Shown: in pieces, positions 52,527 to 61,433 of the stretch
Numbering within the stretch: the first letter of the stretch is position 1
Layout of the letters: the number at the start of each line of letters is the position of its first letter
Origin: an uncultured Nitratireductor sp.
GTDB taxonomy: Bacteria; Pseudomonadota; Alphaproteobacteria; Rhizobiales; Rhizobiaceae
Reading direction: 5' to 3'
NCBI RefSeq assembly: GCF_913053745.1
Contig: NZ_CAJXGF010000001.1
Coordinates: 58,881 to 122,880, forward strand
DNA: 64,000 bases
Notes under the pieces: generated by a model
Seen by the model: the letters and a program-made list of their open reading frames with translations, nothing else
The model's database searches: none
What the model was told of the DNA's origin: nothing
Made by a program: the position numbers and the translations under genes

Positions 52527-52783
52527 CGTCCCCCCTGTCCGCCGACCGTGGTCGAATCCTACACCGCCGCTCTCAACTGACCTGCAACGAGTAATTTCCT
52601 CCAGTTGGGATAGAGCCTCGACCGTTTGTTACGCCATAAGGCGCGGTTTGATCAACCGGCGGAGGTAAGGACCCCTCATCTGACGGTCGAACTTGTGCCA
52701 AATCCTAAAATTGATCACGGAATAAACGAAACGACTGATCGTTGCATGTCCTATCCGAAAGCAGACTGAATAGCCCTAGTATT

Positions 52784-53008
52784 CTAGACGACCTCGGCCC
52801 TCATTTCCTGCTGCCGTTCGAAGTCGACGGGTGACAGCATCCCGTTCCTGACATGCTTGCGTTTCGGGTTGTAGAACATCTCGATGTAGTCGAACACATC
52901 CTGCCTGGCTTCGACGCGGTCCTGGTGATCTACGACCGCAGCCACGTGCAAGTCCTTGTGGGTATCGACGCCGACGACGACGTGAGATGCTTCTGAGTGT
53001 TCGGCCAT
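52784..53008 (-). pseudogene. Chimeric ORF: IS110 transposase N-terminus fused to IS3 OrfB C-terminus
   Basis: 74 residues. Residues 10-32 (VVVGVDTHKDLHVAAVV...) are the start of a DEDD IS110-family transposase with its first catalytic Asp. From about residue 34 (ARQDVFDYIEMFYNPKRKH...SPVDFERQQ) it is the C-terminus of an IS3-family OrfB. The junction near 52910 is in frame by chance of a deletion. It cannot be an active transposase. Confidence 0.9.
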
Positions 53009-53293
53009 CCTATGATCCTTTCCTGCGGCACGTGAACGAGCATCGCTCAGAAGAATGCAGGGACAGGACAGTCACGAGACCGGATGGTCAGGCCCTTCTT
53101 GGGTCACGGCGCACCTTTGAGACAAGCTCGCCGCAGGGCGTTCCCGGATGATCGACAGGTCCAGGGAAAGACACGTGTCAGGTCGATCGGAGTGAGAGGC
53201 AGATCACACCGGAAAGCCATGCGGCACCAACCCAGCGAATGGTCGATCGGTGTTTGAGTCAAACCACCCGAGAACTGGCACCAATCGTATGAC
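53009..53293 (-). other. Left-end noncoding region of an IS110-family element
   Basis: The 285 nt between the IS3 orfB break (near 53293) and the IS110-type ATG carry no ORF. In IS110-group elements this noncoding end encodes the bridge RNA that guides recombination, typically within 200-300 nt before the transposase. A bridge-RNA fossil could be here. No fold was computed, and the exact element end is uncertain by a few bases. Confidence 0.45.
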
Positions 53294-53873
53294 TATCCGA
53301 GTGGATCAGTACCTTGTGCTTCGGCTTCCGTCTCCACACCTCCATGTGCAGGGCCTGCAGGACCACGTCCGTCGTCTGCCGGCTCTGTATCGACCAGCCG
53401 ACGACGCGGCGGGAGTAGAGGTCGATCACGACCGCCAGATAGGCAAAGCCTTCCAGCGTCCGGATATAGGTAATGTCCGTGCCCCAGATCCGATCCGGCG
53501 CGTCCACGTCGAACTGCCGGTCCAATGTATTGTCGACGACCAGTGACGGCTTGCCGCCATAGCTTCCCGGCCGGCGCTTGCAGCCGATCTGAGCCTTGAT
53601 GCCTGTCAAACCGGCGAGACGTGCAACGCGGTTCGGGCAACACGTCTCACCCTGGTCCAGCAGATCATCGTGAAGCTTGCGATAGCCATACATCTTGCCG
53701 CTTTCCTTCCAGGCCTTCTTGATCAGTTCGGTCTGGCGGACGTCTTCCTTCGCCCGCTTGCTCAGCGGGTTCTTCAGCCAGGCGTAGAAGCCGCTTGGAT
53801 GGATGCGCAGGCAACGACACATCGTCCGCACCGAGAACAGTTGACGATGCTCGGCAACGAACGCGTATCTCAC
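53259..53873 (-). pseudogene. IS3-family transposase OrfB, truncated
   Basis: GTG start overlapping the family-frame stop of orfA. N-terminal HTH_21-like region (YGYRKLHDDLLDQGETCCPNRVARLAGL), then the rve integrase core with the first Asp (IWGTDITYIRT) and second Asp (VLIHSDS). Family members continue HSDQGSQF to the DDE glutamate; here the frame changes into the IS110 sequence after HSD, so the catalytic Glu is missing. Inactive. Confidence 0.9.
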
Positions 53874-54138
53874 TTTGCATCCTTGGCGAAATACGCGGTG
53901 GCTTTTTTAGGATGTCGCGCTCCTCGGTGACCCTTGCCAGTTCGCGCTTCAACCGTCTGATCTCGGCGTCCATGTCATCACCGCCTGGTGGCTGTGAGAA
54001 CTTCTTCTTCCATGCGTAGAGCGAATGCGGACTGACGCCCAGTCGCTTCGAGACCTCCGCGACCGGATGGCCTCGCTCGGTGGTCTGCGCCACCGCGTCC
54101 CGTTTGAACTCATCGCTGAAATTGGCTTTGCCCATCAT
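53870..54138 (-). pseudogene. IS3-family transposase OrfA, frameshifted
   Basis: Residues 1-75 are a normal OrfA: helix-turn-helix FKRDAVAQTTERGHPVAEVSKRLGVSPHSLYAWKKKF and a leucine-zipper-like tail ending ERDILKK. After AAAAAAG the frame is one base short of the family ending (ATAYFAKDAK, whose stop is at 53870), so the tracked ORF runs on to 53665 with unrelated residues. A one-base deletion is more likely than programmed slippage, since the resulting frame is not that of orfB. Confidence 0.8.
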
Positions 54139-54274
54139 GGCCTCCTTGCCTCAAAATTAGGAAAGAAGGCGTCTACGAATCTAGGGGCTATTCACTTACT
54201 GAAGCACACCGGAAGATGGACACAGGCGAGAGGGAGCTTATCCATCGAAGCGGTCATGGATGCTGCACAGATCG

Positions 54275-55201
54275 TCAAAACCGCACGGCCAGATTGGCGC
54301 CGAACCCGTGATCCTGGGCATCGCGTGCGATCTGCCCGGAATAGGAAACGCCGAGCGTGGCGTTGTCCGTCATGTCGAGTTCGAGCCCGGCTTCGATGAT
54401 GGCGGCATCCTTGGCGATCGGCACGCCGGCGATCGTGAAGGTGTCGCCACCAGCAAAGGCGTGCGTGGATAGCGGTACCGTGTCGCCGAAGGCCTGGCGC
54501 CAAACGAGCGTGCTATGCGCCGTAGCACTCATGCCGCGGAGGTCAAAATCCCTCGAGGCGTGAACGCCGAGCGTCGCAAAGGTGGTGGCCGTGGTCCGGT
54601 CGGCCGCCAACAGCGCGGCCGCGCCGCCTTCCTCGGCAAAAGCGTTCGTGCGCAGGCTTACATGCGCAAGGCCGGCGAAGGGTTCGACGGTCGTGGCAGC
54701 GGTTTCGATGCGGTAACCTGCCTCACCGAAAGCCTGGAAGGTAGCTGCGGTATAGTCGGCCGACAGGTTGTCGGCGAAACCGGAAAAAGCGGCCGCGCGA
54801 TTCGTCTCGATGGCATGCCAAGTATAGGCGAGCCCGCCAGACAGACGCAGCGCATCCCACCGACCGCCGCCGTAAAGGCCAAGGTGGACATTGTCGCTCG
54901 AGCCAGAAGCGGCCCGTTCGTCGACATCGAAGGCGCTATGCCCGTAGCCGGCGACAAGCCCCAGCCGGATGTTTTGGGTGATCGCGCCGTCGATGCCCGT
55001 CAGAAAACCGCCGGACGCGCGGTCGAGCTTTGCCGCATTGCCGTCGCCGTCCGTCTCGCCCCAAGTACCATAGATCTCGCCCCAGGCGACCGGGCCGATG
55101 CTTTCCGGCGCCGTCGGGCGCGGGCGGCTCTGGATTTGGAAAGTTCTCGCATACCAATCGTATGCATGTCTGCTGGATTGCAGGGAAGTGCAGATTTGCA
55201 A
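54275..55201 (-). pseudogene. Autotransporter beta-barrel fragment without passenger or signal
   Basis: 308 residues. From about residue 35 it is a typical autotransporter barrel (VAWGEIYGTWGETDGDGNAAKLDRASGGFLTGIDGAI...) and ends DHGFGANLAVRF, with the C-terminal Phe needed for barrel assembly. There is no signal peptide and no passenger domain; the first 25 residues read through unrelated DNA. It lies 80 bp from the IS3 element, so the gene was probably cut by a rearrangement linked to it. Confidence 0.8.
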
Positions 55202-55465
55202 TTTCCAGAACCCGTGACACTTTTTTGGTGCAGAATGTCCGGTTTATGGTCGCTCAATCAAGCCAATGAATGGCCGACAAAGGGTCGTAAGTTGTCATTC
55301 GGCTACAGCTGGGCGACCGGCCGTTATGGCCGTTTGTTTAGTTCAAAGCGGTTGGTCCGCTTCCGGCTCCCGGACTTCCTGACTGATTCTTGCTTGAGTA
55401 GCCAAGCTAAGGGCACCGAAAAGTTATCACGCTGGGTGCACAGTGATGATCTGAATGGCCGGATT

Positions 55466-56101
55466 TCAGACAGCTTTGCGTAGCAGCCCGGTCAGAACAT
55501 CGCGCCCGACTTCCCCGCCGCGTTGCAGTGCTTCGGCAACGCCATCGCGGCTCTCGCTGGACCGGGTTTGCTCCATTTTCGAGATACCGATCAGAGCTAT
55601 GATGTGAATGCGGAAGCCTACTATTCTTGGCATCATGCGGGCAATGTCCGCCTCTGAAATCCTATCGAGTTGCCATGCGCCGCCGATGCGGCGCTCGGAC
55701 AGGCGAACGATGTCTTCCATCAAAACGCGCATGTCCGCGGCACCGACCGGTTCTAACTCTCCGCGCAGATGCACTGCCTGATAGATCCAGGTCGGTACGT
55801 CCTCGTCTTCCACATACCAGCTTGGCGAGACATAAGCCGACGGGCCGTTGAACACCGCAAGGATCGGCCCCGGTTTCATGACGTCTTCAGCTTGCGGATT
55901 GATCCGCGCGATGTGGCCGATGACAGTGCTGCAATCGGGCGCATCGCTTTCGAAGAAAAGAGGGGTTTGTGTTGCTTCCATGGTCTCACGGCGAGCGGTT
56001 ATGATCGTCGCAAGCGGATACGCGCGCACAAGATTTCGTGTCTCCGCTTCACCTGCTCGATAAAGAGGCGGCACGTAGGGCCGCTCCACCTTTCTGTTCA
56101 T
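55466..56101 (-). CDS. FMN-binding negative transcriptional regulator, PaiB-like
   Basis: 211 residues from the ATG at 56101, with AAGGA 6 nt before it and ATGA overlap with the ABC gene. PaiB features: YVPPLYRAGEAETRNLVRAYPLATIIT at the start, GHIARINPQ, then VFNGPSAYVSPSWYVEDEDVPTWIYQAVHLRGEL of the split-barrel flavin fold. PaiB proteins bind FMN or haem and were described as negative regulators of sporulation and protease genes in Bacillus. Here it is the last gene of an ABC ATPase operon and may act on peptide-related genes or as an enzyme. Confidence 0.88.
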   Translation of the reverse strand: MNRKVERPYVPPLYRAGEAETRNLVRAYPLATIITARRETMEATQTPLFFESDAPDCSTVIGHIARINPQAEDVMKPGPILAVFNGPSAYVSPSWYVEDEDVPTWIYQAVHLRGELEPVGAADMRVLMEDIVRLSERRIGGAWQLDRISEADIARMMPRIVGFRIHIIALIGISKMEQTRSSESRDGVAEALQRGGEVGRDVLTGLLRKAV

Positions 56102-57885
56102 TTCCATTCCTTTTGCGCAGTCGCGCCGTGCAGCGCGACATAGTGGCCGGGCGCTGCCTCCGTAAGATGATAGGGAGCCTCGGCGCCAGTGGCATCGTAA
56201 TAGGGAAGGTTCTCCATCGTGGCATCGCAAACGCCGTTGCCCGACGCGAGCCGCACACCTTCCTGCACGCGTTCCAGCCGCGGTGAAGCCGACAGCAATT
56301 GCCGCGTGTAAGGATGGCGTGGGACATCGAAGAGTGCGGCGGTTTCGGCCTGCTCCATGATACGCCCTTTATTCAGAACATAGAGGCGGGCACAAAGCTG
56401 CTCGACGATGTGCAGGTCGTGGCTGATAAAAAGGCAGGCGAAGCCGAACTCGCTCTGGAGTTGTTTGAAGAGCGCCAGTATCTGAGCCTGGATCGTGACG
56501 TCGAGCGCCGAGACGGGTTCGTCTGCGATGACGAGGTCAGGCTTGCTGATAAGGGCGCGGGCGATGGCCACACGCTGACGCTGGCCGCCGGACAGGGCGT
56601 GTGGAAAGCGCTGCGCCATTTCGCGTGGCAGCCCCACCGCCTCCAGCATCTCTTCGGCTTTTGCCTGTTTGGCCGTTTCGGACATGGTTTTGTCCTGCCG
56701 CAGCCCCTCGCGGACGATGCGCCCGATCCGCATGCGCGGATTGAGCGAGGAATAGGGATCCTGAAATACGAAACGGATGCGGCGGCGAAGCCGGCGTTCC
56801 AGCGCAGGCGAGCAGCTATCGAGATCCTGACCGTCGAAGACGATCCGGCCGGCGGCTTTGGAGACCAGCTTGCCGACGGCGCGTCCTATGGTGCTTTTCC
56901 CGCTGCCGCTCTCGCCCACGAGCCCCACAAACTCGCCGGGTTGCACCGTCAAGGAGACATCACGGACCGCATGGGTTGTGGTGTCGGCCAGCAGGCCGAA
57001 GAAGCGCTTTTCCCTGAACTCCACCCGCAAATCTTCGACGGCAAGCAGGGGTGGGCCTTCCTCACCCTTGACCGGGCTGGGCTCCCCAAGCTGCGTGGCT
57101 GCAAGAAGTTTGCACGTATAGTCGTGCTCGGGGCGTGCAAGCACCGATTGCGTGGTGCCGGCCTCAACGAGGATGCCCTTTTCCATGACCGCGATCCGGG
57201 CCGCATAGGCGGCCACAACCGCCAGATCATGCGAGATCAGTATGACTGCCGTGCCATTTGCACGGGCGACCTCGGCCATGATGTCGAGAACCTCCTTCTG
57301 CACGACGGCATCAAGCGCGGTGGTCGGCTCATCGGCGATCAGCAGCGCCGGTTTCAGCATCATCACCGAGGCGATCATGATCCGCTGCCGCATTCCGCCG
57401 GAGAACTCATGCGGGTAGCGCTTCAGAAGCGCTTCCGGGTTTCGCAGCTTCACCTGCCGCAGCATCTCCAGCGCGCGTTCACGGATCTGCGCCTCGGACA
57501 GGTCCGTATGCTCCCGCATCGCCTCATACATCTGCTCACCGATCCGCATGCTCGGATTGAGCGAGGAAAGGGGCTCCTGAAAAATCAGCCCGACCTGCCT
57601 GCCGCGCATCAGCCGCAGCTCTTCCTGAGATTTCGGAGCCGTCACTTCATGCTGCTGGAACAGAATGCGTCCACGGGTCACTTTTCCGCCACCCGGCAAA
57701 AGGCCCATGATCGCCCGTCCGAGCATGCTCTTGCCGCTGCCGCTCTCGCCGGCGACCACCGTAATCGACGGCTCGTCGTCGTTGATGGTCAGCGACATGC
57801 CTTCCAGCGCGACATTCGTGGCGCTGTTCCAAACGCCCTTTCGGTATTCCTTGGATATATTCCGGGCTTCCAGAAGCGCAGCCAT
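56098..57885 (-). CDS. Dipeptide/oligopeptide-type ABC transporter ATPase, two nucleotide-binding domains fused
   Basis: 595 residues from the ATG at 57885. Domain 1 (about 1-255): Walker A GESGSGKSM, signature FSGGMRQRIMIAS, Walker B LLIADEPTTALD. Domain 2 (about 295-540): Walker A GESGSGKST, signature LSGGQRQRVAIAR, Walker B LVIADEPVSALD, then an oligopeptide-HPY-like tail (VPRHPYTRQLLSASP). This is a DppD-DppF fusion of the GsiA type. It lies 8 nt after another ATPase gene, giving three nucleotide-binding domains but no permease or binding protein nearby. Confidence 0.88.
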   Translation of the reverse strand: MAALLEARNISKEYRKGVWNSATNVALEGMSLTINDDEPSITVVAGESGSGKSMLGRAIMGLLPGGGKVTRGRILFQQHEVTAPKSQEELRLMRGRQVGLIFQEPLSSLNPSMRIGEQMYEAMREHTDLSEAQIRERALEMLRQVKLRNPEALLKRYPHEFSGGMRQRIMIASVMMLKPALLIADEPTTALDAVVQKEVLDIMAEVARANGTAVILISHDLAVVAAYAARIAVMEKGILVEAGTTQSVLARPEHDYTCKLLAATQLGEPSPVKGEEGPPLLAVEDLRVEFREKRFFGLLADTTTHAVRDVSLTVQPGEFVGLVGESGSGKSTIGRAVGKLVSKAAGRIVFDGQDLDSCSPALERRLRRRIRFVFQDPYSSLNPRMRIGRIVREGLRQDKTMSETAKQAKAEEMLEAVGLPREMAQRFPHALSGGQRQRVAIARALISKPDLVIADEPVSALDVTIQAQILALFKQLQSEFGFACLFISHDLHIVEQLCARLYVLNKGRIMEQAETAALFDVPRHPYTRQLLSASPRLERVQEGVRLASGNGVCDATMENLPYYDATGAEAPYHLTEAAPGHYVALHGATAQKEWK

Positions 57886-57893
57886 CGGTATCC

Positions 57894-58850
57894 TCAGTAA
57901 AGGTGGCAAGACACCCAGCGCCCCGGCCGCACTTCCACCAGCGTCGGTTCGATGGTGGTGCATTGGGGCATGGCGCTCGGGCAGCGAGGATTGAATGGAC
58001 AGCCGGGGGGCAGCCGCCGAAGCGACGGCGCGATGCCCGGAATGCCCTTGAAATTCCCCTTCGTCTCGAGAGACGGCAGGCTCGAAATAAGAAGGCGCGA
58101 ATACGGGTGCAGCGGTTCCTGAAAGAGGTCCGCTACCGGCGCGACCTCGACGAGGCGGCCGGCATACATGACACCGATCCGGTCGACGAACTGAGCCATC
58201 AGGCCCATGTCGTGGCCGACCAGGATCAGAGAGGCGCCGAGCATCTTCTGAACGGAGGCCAGCGTCTCCATGACCTGGCGCTGGGTGACGACGTCGAGGG
58301 CGCTGGTCGGCTCATCGGCGACGATGATCTTCGGCTTCAGCGTGATCGCCATGGCTATGCAGACGCGCTGCTTCATGCCGCCGCTGAGTTCGTGCGGAAA
58401 CTTGTCGGCAACTTCGCGCTTGAGCCCGACGCGCTCGAGTGCGTCGCCGACGCGGCGACGCGCTTCGGCCTTCGAGGTGCTCTTGTCGTGCGCGCGAATG
58501 ACGTCGGCCATCTGCTCGTTGATGCGAATGACCGGATTGAGCGAGTTCATGGCGCCCTGCGGGATGAGCGCAATCTCGGAGAAACGCTTGCTGCGCAGTT
58601 CGTCCTCGGAAAGCCGGACGAGGTCAGTGCCGTCGAGCATGACGGAGCCGCTTTCGATCCGCGCTGGCGGCTTGGTCAGTTGCAGGATGGCGAAAGCGGC
58701 GGTGGTTTTGCCGCTGCCGGACTCGCCGACAAGGCCGAAGCGCTCGCTCTCGTGCACCGTGAAGCTGACGCCATCGACGGCCTTAATCGGGCCGACCGGG
58801 GTATGGTAATGGACGCGAAGATCGCGCACGGTAAGGGCGTCGGCGGTCAA
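57894..58850 (-). CDS. Dipeptide/oligopeptide-type ABC transporter ATP-binding protein (DppD-like)
   Basis: 318 residues from a TTG at 58850, with GGAG 6 nt before it; the longer tracked frame to 59093 has no family resemblance upstream. Walker A GESGSGKTT, signature LSGGMKQRVCIAM, Walker B IIVADEPTSALD, and the C-terminal oligo-HPY domain with the cysteine-rich FeS-like motif PGCPFNPRCPSAMPQC. It energises a peptide-type importer. No permease or substrate-binding gene is next to it, so the operon head seems lost or lies elsewhere. Confidence 0.85.
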   Translation of the reverse strand: MTADALTVRDLRVHYHTPVGPIKAVDGVSFTVHESERFGLVGESGSGKTTAAFAILQLTKPPARIESGSVMLDGTDLVRLSEDELRSKRFSEIALIPQGAMNSLNPVIRINEQMADVIRAHDKSTSKAEARRRVGDALERVGLKREVADKFPHELSGGMKQRVCIAMAITLKPKIIVADEPTSALDVVTQRQVMETLASVQKMLGASLILVGHDMGLMAQFVDRIGVMYAGRLVEVAPVADLFQEPLHPYSRLLISSLPSLETKGNFKGIPGIAPSLRRLPPGCPFNPRCPSAMPQCTTIEPTLVEVRPGRWVSCHLY

Positions 58851-59599
58851 CGGGCGCTCCGGTCGATTTGAGATCTGACGGGAGCGCCAGGCTGCGTCGG
58901 TTCCGACGGAGGAGCCGTGCGCCGCATGTGCACTGCAACGAATGCTCCGGCCGCCTTGCTGCAAGGCGAAATCGCGACTATGCCGCTTGCGCGATCGGTC
59001 TGGCCGAAGTCGGACAGCGCCGCACATGGGGCAAACCGCGTCGAGTGCGCCAGTGCCACCACAATTCCTCCCCAACACCGTTTTGCAAAGCACCCTCGGC
59101 GCTTGTGCGGCGGCGTCATCTTTTCTTCAGCACCGGCTCGGGCCGGATTGGAAGGCCGACGTTCGTCGGCATTTTCGTTTCGATTCCTGTGGCCGCATCT
59201 CTCCCATGCGACCGACGATCTGACGACGCGAAGAAGCACCACGACGCCTGATCGACCGAAGGAAGGCTAACCGAAGCTGACGTCCCGTTCAATAGGCAGA
59301 AGAGCGTTCCATATACTGAACGGCCGAATTTGGGTTCGCGAGCGTCGTTGACAGCGCGCCAAGCCGTAACTATCGTTCATTTAACGAGACGCCGTTCGGT
59401 ATGTTGAACGATAAAAAAATACTGGGGGAGCAGGCGTTCATGCATTCGGCTAGGGAAATCTGTCAGTCGGCCTCATTGGCAGACGCCAGTTTGGTAGGCG
59501 TATCTCCGCTTACCGTCGGCGATGCCCTTCATGCGGAAACTGGCTTCCGGGTTTTTCAAATAACCTCACGGTTGCTTCGCATGGGGCGGTCGTAGCGTC
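58851..59599. other. Stretch without recognised gene, containing a 9-bp inverted repeat
   Basis: About 750 nt. Frames here (58868-59251, 58917-59270, 59401-59595) are not recognised. TATCGTTCA (59371-59379) and TGAACGATA (59405-59413) are perfect inverted arms 25 bp apart in an AT-richer patch, about 190 nt before the oxidoreductase operon; an operator or promoter region is likely. The 64-codon frame 59401-59595 starts inside the right arm and may be chance. Confidence 0.4.
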
Positions 59600-60856
59600 A
59601 TGGCAAAGCTTCCGGTCTGTCTCGTCGGCTGCGGTGGCATGGGCAATCGCCACGTTGCGGGTTTCGTTGCGCTGGAGCGCAGCGGTCTTTCAAATGTCGA
59701 GCTGGTCGCCGTCTGCGATATCCGCGAGGATAACGCCAAGCGCGCCGCAGACGATGCCGAGCGGCTGCTCGGCAGACGTCCGACCATTCACACGTCGATC
59801 GACGCGGCGCTGGCTGATCCGGCGATCGAGGCGTTCGACATCGTTACCGAAGCGTGGACTCATATTGCCGTGGCGATGCCGATCCTGGCAGCCGGCAAGC
59901 ATGTGCTTTGCGAGAAGCCGCTTGCGCTCACGGTGAAATCATGCCGGCTGCTGATCGATGCAGCGAAGCGCAGCGGGGCGGTGCTTGCGACGGCAGAGAA
60001 CTACCGGCGCGATCCGCCAAGCCGCCTGGCGCGGGCCATCATCGATGCCGGCCTGCTTGGCCACGTCCACCTAATGCACCAGTTCCTGGTCGGCGGCAGC
60101 GATCGCATCATCATCACACCCTGGCGCCACATGAAGGACAAGGGCAGCATCGGCCTCGACATGGGCTGCCACCTCACTGACATCATGCAGTTCTATCTCG
60201 GTGAGATCGAAAGCGTGCACGGCACCGGCCTGATCGCGGAGCCGACGCGCTATCGCCGGGAAGTGCCGGAGAAGGACCTGCCGTCCTACTGGGCGCGGCT
60301 CCGCGAGATGCCCGAGTCGGTCGAGGCGACCGGCGAGGACTCGATGATCGCGACCTACAAGATGAAGTCCGGCGTTCTGGCCGAGATCACCTATATCCCT
60401 TCGGGTCCCGGGCGTCGCTGGGTGCAGCGTACGGTTCACGGCCGCAAGGGCTCGCTGGAGGCGCCGCGTGACCGCACGGGCGACAAAGTCATCCTGCATC
60501 GCGAGTCCGGATCGATCTCCGGCGACGAGCTGCTCGCCGAGCTTCCCGACTTCCATCTCGACGAACTCACGTCGCGTCTCTTCGACGACAAGGTCGCCTA
60601 TACGCTCGATTTCAACGACAGCGACGCGGCGCTGATCGCGATCGAGATCCACGACTTCGCCAATGCAGTGCTCAATGGCGGCCGGCCGGAAGTCGACGGC
60701 CATCTCGGGCTGACGGCGGTGGCAGCGGTGCTCGCGGTCTACGAAAGCGGCGTCGCCGGCCGTCCGGTGACCATGGACGAAATCCTCTCCGGCAAGGTGT
60801 CGGCCTATCAGGACAGCATCGACGCCGGGATCGCGCAGGCCGCGAAGGTCGCCTGA
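59600..60856 (+). CDS. Gfo/Idh/MocA family oxidoreductase
   Basis: 418 residues. N-terminal Rossmann motif VCLVGCGGMGNRHVAGF, then VAVCDIREDNAKRAADDAERL, and the family signature AGKHVLCEKPLALTVKSCRLLIDAA with the catalytic-type Lys in EKP. The C-terminal sheet domain includes KGSIGLDMGCHLTDIMQFYLG, with conserved Asp/His. These enzymes oxidise or reduce sugars, inositols and sugar acids with NAD(P). First gene of a cluster with a VOC protein, an enolase-superfamily dehydratase and an aldehyde dehydrogenase. Confidence 0.9.
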   Translation: MAKLPVCLVGCGGMGNRHVAGFVALERSGLSNVELVAVCDIREDNAKRAADDAERLLGRRPTIHTSIDAALADPAIEAFDIVTEAWTHIAVAMPILAAGKHVLCEKPLALTVKSCRLLIDAAKRSGAVLATAENYRRDPPSRLARAIIDAGLLGHVHLMHQFLVGGSDRIIITPWRHMKDKGSIGLDMGCHLTDIMQFYLGEIESVHGTGLIAEPTRYRREVPEKDLPSYWARLREMPESVEATGEDSMIATYKMKSGVLAEITYIPSGPGRRWVQRTVHGRKGSLEAPRDRTGDKVILHRESGSISGDELLAELPDFHLDELTSRLFDDKVAYTLDFNDSDAALIAIEIHDFANAVLNGGRPEVDGHLGLTAVAAVLAVYESGVAGRPVTMDEILSGKVSAYQDSIDAGIAQAAKVA

Positions 60857-60900
60857 GCCATGATCGGCCGGCGGAACGCATACGCATAGGGAGACGCGGG

Positions 60901-61416
60901 ATGGCGGACGCAATCCAGACGCTGGTCCAGCAGCATGGCATCAAGCAAATCGCCCTGGTCGTGCGCGACCTCGATGCATCGGTGCGCGCCTACTGGGACC
61001 TGCTCCGCGTCGGCCCGTGGACGAGCTACACTCTGACACCGGATGTGCTGAAGACTCTGCGCTATCGCGACGGGCCCGGGGATTTCAGCTTCCGCCATGC
61101 GCTCGCCAACAAGGACGGCGTCAGCCTCGAACTGATCCAGCCGCTCTCGGGCAAGAACATTTTCAGCGAGCACCTTGAACAGCATGGCGAGGGTCTGCAC
61201 CACGTCGGAATCTACGTGCCCGACCAGCCGAAGGCGATGGCCGAGCTCGAGGCGGCCGGCTTCCGACACCTGCAGAGCGCGACCGGCTTCGGCGCCAATG
61301 GCGACGGCGCCTTCGCCTTCTTCGAGACCGACCATCCGGTGTGCACCATCGTTGAGGGCATAGGGGCGCCGGCCGTCCGCCGCAAACCGAGCTTCGTCTA
61401 CCCGGAAGAAGCCTGA
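60901..61416 (+). CDS. VOC superfamily protein (glyoxalase/epimerase-like)
   Basis: 171 residues. Two beta-alpha-beta-beta-beta modules are readable, with metal-ligand candidates His in IKQIALVVRDLDASVRAYWD-type start (replaced by Gln), Glu in GVSLELIQPLSG, His in GEGLHHVGIYVPD and Glu near CTIVEG. It resembles methylmalonyl-CoA-epimerase/lyase-type VOC proteins. Reaction unknown; position between a Gfo/Idh/MocA dehydrogenase and a dehydratase suggests epimerisation or lyase action on a sugar-acid intermediate. Confidence 0.85.
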   Translation: MADAIQTLVQQHGIKQIALVVRDLDASVRAYWDLLRVGPWTSYTLTPDVLKTLRYRDGPGDFSFRHALANKDGVSLELIQPLSGKNIFSEHLEQHGEGLHHVGIYVPDQPKAMAELEAAGFRHLQSATGFGANGDGAFAFFETDHPVCTIVEGIGAPAVRRKPSFVYPEEA

Positions 61417-61433
61417 GAAAAGGACGGACGCCC

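Larger units (their letters stand above)
52767..54194 (-). mobile_element. IS3-family element, inactive, with an IS110-family fragment inserted
   Basis: Terminal inverted repeats match well: TGAATAGCCCTAGTATTCTAG at the left end and, read inward on the other strand, TGAATAGCCCCTAGATTCGTAG at the right. Inside are, on the minus strand, a frameshifted orfA, an orfB cut after its second catalytic-region Asp, and then an IS110 left end with the first 32 codons of its transposase fused to the last 42 codons of orfB. About 57 codons of orfB and most of the IS110 element are lost. No target-site duplication is visible at the ends. Confidence 0.85.

Noticed and set aside
53278-55166. Shared 12-mer ACCAATCGTATG near the IS110 left end and before the orphan barrel
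   Set aside because: It looked like a second insertion site, but a 12-base match in 64 kb is expected by chance many times and the flanks differ.
54515-55483. 322-residue plus-strand ORF over the barrel fragment
   Set aside because: It is antisense to the autotransporter barrel over most of its length, and the remaining tail shows no recognisable family.
56299-57900. 533-residue plus-strand ORF over the fused ABC ATPase
   Set aside because: It is antisense to a gene with two full sets of Walker motifs and is rich in His/Arg, as shadows are.
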